Assembly (NCBI RefSeq): GCF_003201355.1
Contig: NZ_QICL01000002.1
Coordinates: forward strand, 1-64,000
DNA: 64,000 bases
From: Indolivaga alginatilytica
GTDB lineage: Bacteria > Bacteroidota > Bacteroidia > Bacteroidales > Dysgonomonadaceae
Direction of reading: 5' to 3'
Shown here: positions 43,411 through 51,873 of the stretch, one piece after another
How the letters are laid out: each line of letters starts with the position of its first letter
Numbering within the stretch: position 1 is the stretch's first letter
Notes under the pieces: generated by a model
Databases searched by the model: none
Seen by the model: only the letters and a program-made list of their open reading frames with translations
Told to the model about the DNA's origin: nothing
Program-made: the position numbers and the translations under genes

Positions 43411-44056
43411 GACTCAGTATTTTTGCTTTCCTCTTCTGAATGTAATTCGATGGTTTTGCCGAATTGAATCTCTTCGGATTGGGTAGGGTAGCAGCTATAA
43501 GGGCACATTCTCCTGCCGTAAGCTTATTTGCCGATTTATTGAAATGTTTTTGTGCAACGGCTTCTGCTCCATATATATTTTCTCCCATTTCTATGGAATT
43601 GAGATACACTTCCATAATTCGTTTCTTACCCCAGATAAATTCTATCAGTACTGCGTAGTAGGCCTCGAGCCCTTTTCTGATATATGATTTTCCATGCCAA
43701 AGGAAAGCATTTTTTGCAGTCTGTTGAGTAATGGTACTGGCTCCACGCAATCGTTTCCCCTTTTCGGCTTCGTCCTGTGCTTTTTCGATTTGTTTAAAAT
43801 CGAATCCCGAATGATCCATAAACAGGTTGTCTTCTGAGGCTACAACTGCTAGAGGTAGTTTTGGAGAGATTTTATCCAGAGGAACCCATGTATGTTCGCA
43901 TTCTATCTTTCCTTCTGTAAACAGCTGAGTAATATTATTCGAGACCATATATGGAGTGTAATATACAGGCACAAATTTAAATATTACAACTTGTAATATG
44001 CTAAGCAGAAAAAGACAAATAATAATATTGCGAACCCATTTCCAGAATCTCTTCAT
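43376..44056 (-). CDS. mtgA: Monofunctional biosynthetic peptidoglycan transglycosylase
   Basis: 226 residues. One N-terminal membrane helix (about 10-30) is followed by a GT51 glycosyltransferase: the catalytic Glu lies in VASEDNLFMDHSGFDFKQIE (about 92-111), then RGASTITQQTAKNAFLWHGK (about 124-143), RKGLEAYYAVLIEFIWGKKR, and the lipid-binding ALIAATLPNPKRFN. It polymerises lipid II into glycan strands without a transpeptidase domain. The last 35 bases overlap the end of the MATE gene on the other strand. Complements the bifunctional PBP encoded at 54.3-56.7 kb. Confidence 0.93.
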   Translation of the reverse strand: MKRFWKWVRNIIICLFLLSILQVVIFKFVPVYYTPYMVSNNITQLFTEGKIECEHTWVPLDKISPKLPLAVVASEDNLFMDHSGFDFKQIEKAQDEAEKGKRLRGASTITQQTAKNAFLWHGKSYIRKGLEAYYAVLIEFIWGKKRIMEVYLNSIEMGENIYGAEAVAQKHFNKSANKLTAGECALIAATLPNPKRFNSAKPSNYIQKRKAKILSLMGKVPPVNFD

Positions 44057-44100
44057 TGCCGGCTTAAATTGCTAATCAGAAAATAAATTATCTTAAACGC

Positions 44101-44121
44101 AAAGAACGCAAAGACGCAAAG
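44101..44121 (+). repeat. Short direct repeats ACGCAAAGA
   Basis: Three spaced copies of ACGCAAAG (about 44098-44120) occur just upstream of mtgA. Function unknown. Confidence 0.5.
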
Positions 44122-44209
44122 ATATTCTTTCTTTACTATCATGCTCTCTCTTTTACCCCCCCCTCTCTCATCAGAAAAGGGTTGGGATGAGATATCTTTA
44201 ACTCTGATG

Positions 44210-44242
44210 CAAAAGTAGTAAATTATCACCTATTTGTGACAA
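44210..44242 (-). promoter_or_regulatory. Probable promoter of mtgA
   Basis: Minus-strand TACTTTTG (44210-44217) matches TAnnTTTG, with TTG 22 bases upstream (44240-44242). The start codon is about 155 bases downstream, so the leader is long. Confidence 0.5.
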
Positions 44243-44298
44243 GCCTTGAGTAACACTAAATATTTAATGCTATGTTTTACTTATAGGGGCAGACCTTA
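44243..44298 (+). repeat. Truncated composite element fused to the porin stop codon
   Basis: TAACACTAAATATTTAATGC is followed by TAGGGGCAGACC, the left arm of the long palindrome, and then breaks off at TTA, which is the complement of the porin TAA stop. The right arm and the GGTC end are missing. Confidence 0.7.
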
Positions 44299-45444
44299 GA
44301 ATAAGAATTGTAGCTGAGAATATACAACGTTCGAATTGCGCGCTCCCCATTGTGTAGAGTAGTCCGAATATGTATAATTTAATTGTACCCTGCATTGCTG
44401 AAAGAAATAGTAATTGGCTCCAATTGTGTAATCAATTACTTCTGCATTAGTATTTTTATTCTTGTTGTAATAGTCGACTTTGCATGTTACGTTCACTTTC
44501 TTAGGTACAACATTATAAAGGGCTGTTCCATATAAACCCTCTTTTTTGATGCCTCCATCATTACCGTGCAGCCATTCGGCACGAGCATAGAATCTGTTTC
44601 CTCGATATTCGGTACTCAACGCCCAACGGTCTCTGACATGAGTAGCTACCGGGATATCCGGAGATAAAGTGTAAGTTGCTGCACCGAAATATACACTACC
44701 TCCAAAGCGGAATCCTTTTATAGGCTGTAAAATTAATTGTGCAGAGAAATCTTTTTTATTATCCTTTTCAGGAGAAGATATTCCCGATCCTTGGAATACA
44801 CCGATCCCATATTCCATCAGGTCATAACCTTTCATATTTATTAAACTTCCCGACGCATTAATACCGATATCACGTCCTCCGTTATTTCTGCCATTTTGAA
44901 GTTTCATAACATCATCTGCCATACTGGCAAGACTTGAAATAGACCTCGTGTTATAGACTGTCTCCAGCTGAGTTAATGAAAATTGATTTTCTATAGTGAA
45001 GGGTACCTTCATCTGCCCTACCTTCAGGTTGAAAGCATTCGAAGGAGACCATATTCCGTAAAGTTCATGAATTAAAGGGTTTACGAAATCTGCCAACACC
45101 GTATATCCTATATTGTTATATAATTTACCGTTCATACTAATGAAAACAAGTCTGGGGTTTAGGTCATGTTTTATAGGTAAAACATCACTATATTTATACA
45201 TTAGAAGGGCATATCCTCCAAAATTCAAATAGGGAGTATTAAAAGCTTCTCTGATCTTCTGAGGAATAAGCGTTGTTTCATTATTTGTTTTTTCAGGCTG
45301 ATTTTTCAGTATAATCTCATCAGCTTCTTGCTGAGTCAGTACTTGCTTTTCTACTAATTTTCGAAGTAAGGTTGTATCTGCATCCTGTGCATATGTGACT
45401 AGAAATGAAAGAAATAAAAATAAGATGATGAATAGTTTTTTCAT
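44296..45444 (-). CDS. Outer-membrane porin, phosphate-selective O/P type
   Basis: 382 residues. A signal peptide (MKKLFIILFLFLSFLVTYA) is followed by a short helical N-terminal segment (LLRKLVEKQVLTQQEADEII, as in O/P porins) and a ~16-stranded barrel: LNFGGYALLMYKYSD, LNPRLVFISMNGKLYNNIGY, LKVGQMKVPFTIENQFS and the C-terminal strand VVYSQLQFLF ending in Phe. Probably a general or anion-selective pore. The gene is transcribed across a modular element copy in its leader, and its stop codon coincides with the breakpoint of a truncated repeat. Confidence 0.85.
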   Translation of the reverse strand: MKKLFIILFLFLSFLVTYAQDADTTLLRKLVEKQVLTQQEADEIILKNQPEKTNNETTLIPQKIREAFNTPYLNFGGYALLMYKYSDVLPIKHDLNPRLVFISMNGKLYNNIGYTVLADFVNPLIHELYGIWSPSNAFNLKVGQMKVPFTIENQFSLTQLETVYNTRSISSLASMADDVMKLQNGRNNGGRDIGINASGSLINMKGYDLMEYGIGVFQGSGISSPEKDNKKDFSAQLILQPIKGFRFGGSVYFGAATYTLSPDIPVATHVRDRWALSTEYRGNRFYARAEWLHGNDGGIKKEGLYGTALYNVVPKKVNVTCKVDYYNKNKNTNAEVIDYTIGANYYFFQQCRVQLNYTYSDYSTQWGARNSNVVYSQLQFLF

Positions 45445-45465
45445 AATCGTATAGAATGAAATAAA

Positions 45466-45562
45466 TAAGTGGCGCTAAATATTTAATGTAATGTTTTACC
45501 GGCATAATAACTATCTCTAGTTGTTCTGCTTACCAAATGAACATAAAGGTATTCGACCTTAA
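45466..45562 (+). repeat. Dispersed modular element, copy 11
   Basis: AATAAGTGGCGCTAAATATT through ATGTTTTACC, AATAACTATCTCTAGTTGTT, GCTTACCAAATGAACATAAA to GGTATTCGACCTT; here the palindrome is partly eroded. In porin direction it lies between promoter and start codon. Confidence 0.8.
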
Positions 45563-45575
45563 GTGTGCGAACGTA

Positions 45576-45583
45576 CAAAAGTA
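45576..45583 (-). promoter_or_regulatory. Probable -7 element of the porin gene
   Basis: Minus-strand TACTTTTG matches TAnnTTTG and lies just beyond the modular element, about 130 bases before the start codon. Confidence 0.5.
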
Positions 45584-45805
45584 CTAAGATCTTTTTTTAT
45601 TATCTATACCATATAGAAGGTATCTATTGTGTTTTTTCTAAAAATCGAGCATTTATAATGATTTGTCAGTCGTTTTTTATGAATACAAGTTATTGGATAG
45701 TGTGTAATGATAGAATAATGTTCAAGATTACTACTTCTTTGATGGGATTACACCTGAATTGAAAGATCGTATGTTGTTACTTTTAGAAGTATTAGATTTC
45801 ATGCC

Positions 45806-46657
45806 TTACTTGTAAATGAAAAACGATACAATTTCGACGTATACAAACAGAGCGGGTATCGAAAAGATAACGCTATCGAAACGATCGAGAATCCCACCGT
45901 GTCCGGGAAGAATATTTCCCGAGTCTTTAACATTCAGAGTTCTTTTGAAAAGAGATTCTATTAGATCGCCTAAAGTGCCAAAGATGATCATAATAAGAGC
46001 GAATCCGATCCATCCCCATAAAGGGAGTTGTGTGAAATAGTTTGCAAATATAACGGATGCGCCGATAGCGAATATTGCTCCCCCGAAAAAGCCTTCCCAT
46101 GATTTTTTAGGTGATATGCGTTCAAACATACGATGCTTGCCGAATAAAGAACCTGTGAGGTATGCAAACGAATCGTTCACCCATATAAATACAAACAAAG
46201 CCAGCAGGAATGCGTAGTGATACGCTCCATGATTCATATCGTAGCCAAAAGCCAGATAACTGAGTAGAGAAAGGGGGATAGCCAGATATATTTGCCCTAA
46301 TGCTGCATATGCAAGTGATTGGATGGGATTAGTACGTTTTAAGTATAGTTCTGAAATGAATAATGATAGAACATAAATGCCATAAGGAACCAGAGTTATG
46401 AGGAATTTATCAGCAGAAGAGAAGAAGAAGTATCCGCCAATAAATAGAAGTAAGCCGCCTAGGGTATTTAGGATTCTGCTTAATTCTGCATTTTGAGTTT
46501 TACAAAGTAATCCGTAGAATTCATATAGAGCAAGTACTGTAATCAGCGAAAATACTATCAGAAAGGAATATTGATTATATAAGATGCCACCCATTAAGAC
46601 GGCTATAAATACGATACCGGTTGCGATACGGACTCCGAGATTTTTTATATTCAACAC
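45806..46657 (-). CDS. cdsA: Phosphatidate cytidylyltransferase
   Basis: 283 residues and about eight membrane helices. The C-terminal family signature is present: SLFKRTLNVKDSGNILPGHG, then GILDRFDSVIFSIPALF (about 232-268). It makes CDP-diacylglycerol from phosphatidate and CTP, the branch point for phosphatidylethanolamine and phosphatidylglycerol. It lies directly downstream of ftsH on the same strand but has its own promoter-like TATATTTG right after the ftsH terminator, so it is probably a separate unit. Confidence 0.94.
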   Translation of the reverse strand: MLNIKNLGVRIATGIVFIAVLMGGILYNQYSFLIVFSLITVLALYEFYGLLCKTQNAELSRILNTLGGLLLFIGGYFFFSSADKFLITLVPYGIYVLSLFISELYLKRTNPIQSLAYAALGQIYLAIPLSLLSYLAFGYDMNHGAYHYAFLLALFVFIWVNDSFAYLTGSLFGKHRMFERISPKKSWEGFFGGAIFAIGASVIFANYFTQLPLWGWIGFALIMIIFGTLGDLIESLFKRTLNVKDSGNILPGHGGILDRFDSVIFSIPALFVYVEIVSFFIYK

Positions 46658-46784
46658 TTATTTGATAGTTTTTGTGTATGTAATCAGATTACAATATTAA
46701 TATTATGTTGTGCTCTTATCTCTTGTTGTCGTGTATATTCTGCTTTTGAGCAATATAAGATTCGAGATTTTGGCATTACGAGTG

Positions 46785-46792
46785 CAAATATA
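46785..46792 (-). promoter_or_regulatory. Probable -7 element of cdsA
   Basis: Minus-strand TATATTTG, an exact TAnnTTTG match in the tail of the ftsH terminator, about 128 bases before cdsA. Confidence 0.45.
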
Positions 46793-46826
46793 ATAAAAAA
46801 GGTATAGTTCGTGAAAACTATACCTT
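46793..46826 (-). terminator. Rho-independent terminator of ftsH
   Basis: Stem AAGGTATAGTT / AACTATACCTT with a 6-base loop; on the minus strand it is followed by TTTTTTATTA. It lies 19 bases after the ftsH stop. Confidence 0.85.
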
Positions 46827-46844
46827 CTTTGTTTATCTTTTAAG

Positions 46845-48890
46845 TTACTCAGATTGATTCTCTTCTGCGATTATTCCCGGAGGAGAACTGATTTCAGTTT
46901 CAGTCTGTGCTTCTTTTTCCAGCTTTTCTTTCTCTTCCGCTTTAGCCGTGTTATGGTCTACTTCCTTTTGGATTTCTTCTGAACGAGATATCCATGGACG
47001 TGTACCAAATATATCTTTTAAATCGGTAGCGAAAATAACTTCTTTTTCGAGTAGTAAATCAGCCAGTTTGTTATGACCTTCAGTATGTTCTCTTAAAAGT
47101 TGTTTTGCTCTTTCATATTGGCTGTTGATCATCGCCTGTACTTCTTTGTCGATCAGTAGCGACGTTTCTTCGCTATATGGTTTGGTAAATCCATAACCCT
47201 GCCCCGAAGAATCATAGTAGCAAATGTTAGGCAACGCATCACTCATACCCATGTATGAAATCATGGCATACGCTTGTTTGGTTACACGTTCCAAGTCATT
47301 CATCGCACCCGAAGATATGTGTCCGATGAAAACCTCTTCTGCAGCACGTCCTCCCAGTAATGCACACAATTCATCAAGCATTTGCTCTTTGGTTGTGATC
47401 TGTCTTTCCTCAGGAAGATACCAAGCTGCACCCAAGGCTTTACCTCGTGGTACGATTGTTACTTTCACTAATGGATCGGCATGTTCAAGGAACCAGCTTA
47501 GCGTGGCATGGCCTGCTTCGTGAATAGCTATCGTTTTTCTCTCGTTGAGAGTTGTTATTTTGCTTTTCTTTTCAAGTCCTCCGACTATACGGTCGATAGC
47601 ACTTGTGAAATCACCCTCTGTAACCACTTTCTTTCCGTTACGTGCAGCTATTAAAGCAGCTTCGTTACAAACGTTGGCTATGTCGGCTCCCGAAAATCCG
47701 GGTGTCTGGCGTGAAAGGAATTCCAAATCAACCGAATCGTCTATTTTAATTGGGCGAAGGTGAACTTTGAATATTTGTTTTCTATCATTGATATCCGGTA
47801 GATCAGCATAAATCTGACGGTCGAAACGCCCTGCACGAAGTAGAGCCTTATCGAGAATATCGGCACGGTTAGTTGCAGCAAGTACGATAACTCCACTGTT
47901 TGTCCCGAAACCATCCATTTCTGTCAATAACTGATTCAATGTGTTTTCGCGTTCATCGTTAGAACCCATGTTAGGGTTTTTACCTCTGGCACGACCTATG
48001 GCATCTATCTCGTCAATGAAAATGATACAAGGTGCTTTTTCCTTGGCTTGTTTAAACAAGTCTCTTACACGAGATGCTCCTACTCCCACAAACATTTCAA
48101 CAAAGTCAGAACCTGACATCGAGAAGAACGGTACATCTGCTTCGCCTGCTACGGCTTTAGCCAGTAATGTCTTACCTGTTCCCGGAGGGCCTACAAGTAG
48201 TGCACCCTTAGGTATTTTTGCTCCGATTTCGGTGTATTTGGTCGGGTTTCTAAGGAATTCAACCATCTCTTCAAGCTCTTCTTTAGCGCCTGCCAATCCT
48301 GCCACATCTTTAAATGTGGTTTTGGCATCGGGAGAAGCTTTGTCATACAACTGAGCTTTTGATTTCCCTACACTGAATACTCCGCCACCGCCGCCGGAAC
48401 CACCTCCCGACATACGACGCATAATATATATCCAAAGACCTATAAGTAATACGAAGGGCAGTAATCCGACGAGAATATCGGTGAAATCACTTCCTGTTTC
48501 GTAGCTTACATCAATTTTATTCGAACTGTTTGCAATTACTTTGTCATAGAAATCAGAAAATTTGTCAGCCGAAGGAATACTAACTATTATAGAAGGGTTT
48601 TTACCCATCTTGGCAGCACCTTCCTGAAAGATATGTTGTGCGGAATCAGGGCGTACGAATGCCTGAAGTTCGTTTTTCTTGTTGAATACAACAATCTTTT
48701 CTACATAGTTTTGTTCAGTGTATTTTTGGAAGTCAGACCAACCCACTTTTTTCACTACAGCATCTTGTGAGAAGAAGTATATTCCTATGATAGACGCTAA
48801 TGCAATAATGTATATCCAGTAGCTTGACACAGGAATTTTAGGTCCTTTTCCGCCCTTCTGAAGTAAATTTTTGTTATCTTTTTTTTCCAT
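46845..48890 (-). CDS. ftsH: ATP-dependent zinc metalloprotease FtsH
   Basis: 681 residues. Two membrane helices (about 24-41 and 138-158) enclose a small periplasmic domain. A Gly-rich linker (about 161-170) precedes the AAA ATPase: Walker A GPPGTGKT (234-241), Walker B IIFIDEID (289-296), and the SRH region [20 protein letters not shown]. The zinc protease has HEAGH (457-461). The C-terminal tail is acidic. It degrades membrane and short-lived regulatory proteins. Transcribed with rsfS, 98 bases upstream, and closed by its own terminator. Confidence 0.97.
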   Translation of the reverse strand: MEKKDNKNLLQKGGKGPKIPVSSYWIYIIALASIIGIYFFSQDAVVKKVGWSDFQKYTEQNYVEKIVVFNKKNELQAFVRPDSAQHIFQEGAAKMGKNPSIIVSIPSADKFSDFYDKVIANSSNKIDVSYETGSDFTDILVGLLPFVLLIGLWIYIMRRMSGGGSGGGGGVFSVGKSKAQLYDKASPDAKTTFKDVAGLAGAKEELEEMVEFLRNPTKYTEIGAKIPKGALLVGPPGTGKTLLAKAVAGEADVPFFSMSGSDFVEMFVGVGASRVRDLFKQAKEKAPCIIFIDEIDAIGRARGKNPNMGSNDERENTLNQLLTEMDGFGTNSGVIVLAATNRADILDKALLRAGRFDRQIYADLPDINDRKQIFKVHLRPIKIDDSVDLEFLSRQTPGFSGADIANVCNEAALIAARNGKKVVTEGDFTSAIDRIVGGLEKKSKITTLNERKTIAIHEAGHATLSWFLEHADPLVKVTIVPRGKALGAAWYLPEERQITTKEQMLDELCALLGGRAAEEVFIGHISSGAMNDLERVTKQAYAMISYMGMSDALPNICYYDSSGQGYGFTKPYSEETSLLIDKEVQAMINSQYERAKQLLREHTEGHNKLADLLLEKEVIFATDLKDIFGTRPWISRSEEIQKEVDHNTAKAEEKEKLEKEAQTETEISSPPGIIAEENQSE

Positions 48891-48988
48891 ATAGTATAAT
48901 CAGGAACTAACTAATTGTTTATGTTTTTTAGATGTTCTGTTCCGTGTATGAATAACATCTAGAAAAAATGATTGTTCATTCGAAGAGA

Positions 48989-49348
48989 TTAATCTATATC
49001 CGGAATTCTTTCAAGCTTTGCATCAGCCCATAGATGTTCCAAGTCATAAAAATCTCTCAATTCTGGTATAAAGACATGAACAATAACTGTGCCATAATCA
49101 ATTCCTACCCATCTTGCTTCACGCAAACCGTCAGTAGTAATAGGCCTGTCCTGTACTTTCTTCTTAACACTGTTTATTATCTCATCTGAAATAGCTGAAA
49201 CCTGCATCGGAGTATTTCCGTCGCAGATTACAAAATATTTACAGATAGCACCCGGTAATTCGGATAGGTCGATGGTTACAATGTTTTTAGCTTTTTTTTC
49301 CTGGCAAGCAGCAATTATGTGATTTACTAAATTTTTTACGTCATTCAT
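48989..49348 (-). CDS. rsfS: Ribosomal silencing factor RsfS
   Basis: 119 residues from the ATG at 49348. A longer frame reaches a TTG at 49393, but the ATG gives the usual N-terminus (MNDVKNLVNHIIAACQEKKA). Conserved RsfS features are ICKYFVICDGNTPMQVSAIS (about 42-61), RPITTDGLREARWVGIDYG, and VIVHVFIPELRDFYDLEHLW with the family's YDLE(R/H)LW end. It binds ribosomal protein L14 and blocks subunit joining during starvation. It precedes ftsH in the same direction, an arrangement common in Bacteroidota. Its leader contains a modular element copy. Confidence 0.93.
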   Translation of the reverse strand: MNDVKNLVNHIIAACQEKKAKNIVTIDLSELPGAICKYFVICDGNTPMQVSAISDEIINSVKKKVQDRPITTDGLREARWVGIDYGTVIVHVFIPELRDFYDLEHLWADAKLERIPDID

Positions 49349-49391
49349 TATTTGAGGATCAATTGTTTTAATTTTAATGTTATACTTTTTC

Positions 49392-49484
49392 AAGTGACTA
49401 ACAGAAAGGATTTAATGTTGTATTTAAGAATCATAACAGTCAATTGTTGTGCTTACCAAAGCAATAAAAAGGTCTGAGACCTTA
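49392..49484 (+). repeat. Dispersed modular element, copy 12
   Basis: AAGTGACTAACAGAAAGGATTTAATGTTGTATTT, ATAACAGTCAATTGTTGTGC, TTACCAAAGCAATAAAAAGG, TCTGAGACCTTA. Full-length. In rsfS direction it lies between promoter and start. Confidence 0.85.
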
Positions 49485-49546
49485 TAACAATTTGAACATG
49501 TTATATTCGAAAACAGCAATTTTTAGATCGGAGACCTAATAGGGTA

Positions 49547-49580
49547 CAAATATAACTGTTTTTTTATTAATGTGAGTCAA
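49547..49580 (-). promoter_or_regulatory. Probable promoter of rsfS-ftsH
   Basis: Minus-strand TATATTTG (49547-49554) with TTG about 22 bases upstream (49578-49580). The predicted leader is about 190 bases and includes modular element copy 12. Confidence 0.55.
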
Positions 49581-49749
49581 GGTTTCATTTATCTATATAG
49601 TATGGATGCAATCAATTACAAGTTTGTAGAAAGGTTACACATTCGGTTTGCCGGTCGATTTGGTGTAGTAGTCCCCGTTTGAATAGTGGTAGTTTCCGTT
49701 TTTATTTTATAATACGGTGACAAATATAAAGTGCGCATGCGGTGTTACT

Positions 49750-49860
49750 TTTGTTACTTTTGTAACCTTTTAATGGGATTTTGATTCACAGTCAATGATT
49801 TAAATAAATCGGATAGATTGTGTGTTTTGTTACTTTCTTGAGTACTTGATGTATACTTTT
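49750..49860 (-). repeat. Iteron-like GTTACAAAAG repeats, second locus
   Basis: On the minus strand, TTAAAAGGTTACAAAAGTAA followed by CAAAAGTAACACC closely matches the stretch near 3145-3180. Weaker GTAACAAAAC and AGTACTACAAAAAG motifs flank it. It lies just upstream of miaA. Confidence 0.5.
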
Positions 49861-49921
49861 TGTAGTACTTTTATGATTCGGAAAAAGATACTCTTGAATT
49901 GCGAAAATATAATTAAGAAAT

Positions 49922-50842
49922 ATGGGTTCATTCGATTTAATCACAATAGTAGGTCCGACCGCCTCAGGTAAAACCTCCTTTGCCTGTAAGTTAGCTTATG
50001 ATTTGAATACGGAGATCATTAGTGGAGATTCGCGTCAGGTGTATAGAGGAATGGATATCGGAACAGGGAAAGACTTATCGGACTATATTGTTGATGGAGA
50101 GCCAATACCATATCATTTGATAGATATTCGTGATGCGGGATATAAATATAATATATTTGAATATCAGCACGATTTTTATCAGGCATACATCTCTATCAAA
50201 GAGCGTAATAAGATTCCCGTTTTGTGTGGCGGATCGGGTTTGTATATTGAATCTGTATTGAAAGGGTATAACTTAATTAATGTACCCGAGAATAAAGACC
50301 TGCGTAAGCAATTGGAAGGTAAGTTATTGCCTGAGTTGACTGCAATGTTGGCTTTATATAAACCTTTACACAATACTACCGATGTAGATACTGCTCAGCG
50401 AGCAATAAGAGCGATTGAGATAGAAGAGTATAAAAATAAAAATAATGCGGATTGCAACGAATATCCTCCATTAAACAGCCTTATTGTCGGAGTTGATATT
50501 GACAGGGAACTCAGACGGAAACGAATTTCGACACGATTAAAATCAAGACTTGAAGAGGGTATGATCGAAGAAGTGCAATCGCTGCTTGATGCTGGTATTG
50601 CTCCCGATGATATTCTGTATTATGGTTTGGAATATAAGTTTGTGACTCAATATCTCCTGAAAGAGATCACTTATGACCAGATGTATTCAGAACTCGAGAT
50701 TGCCATACATCAATTTGCCAAACGTCAGATGACTTGGTTCAGAGGTATGGAGAAACGAGGATTTCATATACATTGGATAGATGCCACTTTGTCCGATAAC
50801 GATAAGGTCGAGAAAGTTAAATCACTGCTCTTGCTTCAGTGA
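49922..50842 (+). CDS. miaA: tRNA dimethylallyltransferase
   Basis: 306 residues. The P-loop is GPTASGKT (11-18), the substrate-binding motif SGDSRQVYRGMDIGTGK (about 36-52), then PYHLIDIRDAG and VLCGGSGLYIESVL (about 100-113). It adds an isopentenyl group to A37 of tRNAs reading UNN codons. The C-terminal part with QFAKRQMTWFRGMEKR is typical of the family. The end overlaps the convergent lipoprotein gene by 21 bases. Confidence 0.93.
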   Translation: MGSFDLITIVGPTASGKTSFACKLAYDLNTEIISGDSRQVYRGMDIGTGKDLSDYIVDGEPIPYHLIDIRDAGYKYNIFEYQHDFYQAYISIKERNKIPVLCGGSGLYIESVLKGYNLINVPENKDLRKQLEGKLLPELTAMLALYKPLHNTTDVDTAQRAIRAIEIEEYKNKNNADCNEYPPLNSLIVGVDIDRELRRKRISTRLKSRLEEGMIEEVQSLLDAGIAPDDILYYGLEYKFVTQYLLKEITYDQMYSELEIAIHQFAKRQMTWFRGMEKRGFHIHWIDATLSDNDKVEKVKSLLLLQ

Positions 50843-51679
50843 ATTAGGCAGTACCACAGGTATACTGTCTCTTTTTGCATTCAGGTATTTTATACGCATC
50901 TGTGCTTTGTCCTTTGCTGTGGCTAAACTGTCGCGTTGCAGCATTAGTCTGGAAAGCTGATAAGAGTCTTTGATAGCTTTCTTTTGAACACTAGCGAGAG
51001 GGAATGAAGTTGAGTTTTTCCCTTTCAAAGTAACAGTAAGTGGTGCATCTGTATTTGTGGAGATAAAATTAGCCAGACCATTGTCATGAATAGAGGTTGC
51101 CTGTATTATTTCGTATTGCTTACCCATATGGCTGAATCTGAACACAAAACCGTCTCCTTCTATTGATAAGCTTTCTGCAAATTCACCGTCTTTGGTACTC
51201 ACTCGTATTGTGTTATGTAATTGTCCTCCTATATATACACTTTCTATGTACATGGAGCCATTATCGTTAACTCCCGATCGTAACATTGTAGATGCAGGTG
51301 TATTACTTGAAACTGTTTTAGGTATATAGACTCCATAGTCATCGTCTTTTTCTTTTCTGTAAATAAACAATTTCTTGATAGAATCAATCTTGGGCTGATA
51401 TATGACGATTAACGAGTCGCAGTCTGTGATCTGTCTTTCGTCCGAAGCTCTTCGTACTTCCTGCTTTAAAGCCAAGGCATCCTTTATCTCCTGAAAAGCT
51501 TTCGGAAATAGAACTTGAATACTATCTATTTGCTGAAGAGCAGCGTTGTACTCTCCTTGCTCATATAAGGTACGTATATTATCAAGATACTGAATTGCTT
51601 GCGGATCTTTTTTATCTCCACATGAAACTGCTGTGAGAATCATTGAAGATAGTATAAAGGCATATATAGACTTTTTCAT
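50822..51679 (-). CDS. Lipoprotein of unknown function with a TPR-like N-terminus
   Basis: 285 residues from the ATG at 51679. A lipoprotein signal ends TAVSC (Cys20 or so). One TPR-like helical hairpin follows (YLDNIRTLYEQGEYNAALQQ, then IDSIQVLFPKAFQEIKDALA) as in Bacteroidota proteins that handle cell-wall or polymer assembly. A mostly beta C-terminal half (about 115-250) has no recognised domain. The tail is helical with Arg/Lys. A frame reaching upstream to 51820 would translate through a repeat element, and a promoter-like TATTTTTG (51697-51704) lies between, so the shorter start is chosen. Confidence 0.78.
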   Translation of the reverse strand: MKKSIYAFILSSMILTAVSCGDKKDPQAIQYLDNIRTLYEQGEYNAALQQIDSIQVLFPKAFQEIKDALALKQEVRRASDERQITDCDSLIVIYQPKIDSIKKLFIYRKEKDDDYGVYIPKTVSSNTPASTMLRSGVNDNGSMYIESVYIGGQLHNTIRVSTKDGEFAESLSIEGDGFVFRFSHMGKQYEIIQATSIHDNGLANFISTNTDAPLTVTLKGKNSTSFPLASVQKKAIKDSYQLSRLMLQRDSLATAKDKAQMRIKYLNAKRDSIPVVLPNSLKQEQ

Positions 51680-51696
51680 AACCGATGTGTTTTTTA

Positions 51697-51704
51697 CAAA
51701 AATA
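51697..51704 (-). promoter_or_regulatory. Probable -7 element of the TPR-like lipoprotein gene
   Basis: Minus-strand TATTTTTG, exact TAnnTTTG, 18 bases before the start codon at 51679. It supports that start. Confidence 0.55.
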
Positions 51705-51711
51705 ATATTAT

Positions 51712-51745
51712 TTTGCGGCAAGTACGTCTTATTGTTGTAATTTTG
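51712..51745 (+). promoter_or_regulatory. Probable promoter of the CCA-adding enzyme gene
   Basis: TTTG (51712-51715), 22 bases, TAATTTTG (51738-51745). The start codon lies about 128 bases downstream, past modular element copy 13. Confidence 0.55.
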
Positions 51746-51749
51746 CAGC

Positions 51750-51870
51750 AAAGGTCGCAGACCTTTTTTATCTATTGTAGGGGCGAACCTATGTGTTCGC
51801 CCTGAATCGGGCAGACACATAGGTCTGCGCCCTACAAATAAAAAACAGAGGAATAAATATTTAACGTTAT
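51750..51870 (-). repeat. Dispersed modular element, copy 13 (composite, long palindrome module)
   Basis: AAAGGTCGCAGACCTTTTTT, then a 59-bp near-palindrome (51777-51835; GTAGGGGCGAACCTATGTGT ... AGACACATAGGTCTGCGCCC), then AATAAATATTTAACG. It abuts the CCA gene start codon at 51874. Confidence 0.8.
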
Positions 51871-51873
51871 TTG

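Larger units (their letters stand above)
45445..45805. other. 361-base region upstream of the porin gene
   Basis: It contains modular element copy 11 (45466-45562) and the porin promoter. A 65-codon frame on the + strand (45565-45762) and a short frame near 45717-45815 are not supported as genes. Confidence 0.5.
49349..49921. other. 573-base divergent region between rsfS and miaA
   Basis: It contains modular element copy 12 (49392-49484), an extra GATCGGAGACC fragment near 49526, the rsfS promoter (49547-49580), and an iteron-like stretch (49750-49860). No gene seen. Confidence 0.6.

Noticed and set aside
45565-45815. Short + strand frames upstream of the porin gene, including a hydrophobic 30-codon stretch before 45815
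   Set aside because: No start signal, no recognisable domain, and the stretch overlaps the end of cdsA; likely chance in AT-rich DNA.
49349-49393. TTG start for rsfS
   Set aside because: The ATG 15 codons downstream gives the conserved RsfS N-terminus; TTG starts are uncommon here.
51680-51820. Upstream extension of the TPR-like lipoprotein gene
   Set aside because: The extra 47 codons translate through a repeat element and a promoter-like TATTTTTG; the ATG at 51679 gives a proper lipoprotein signal.
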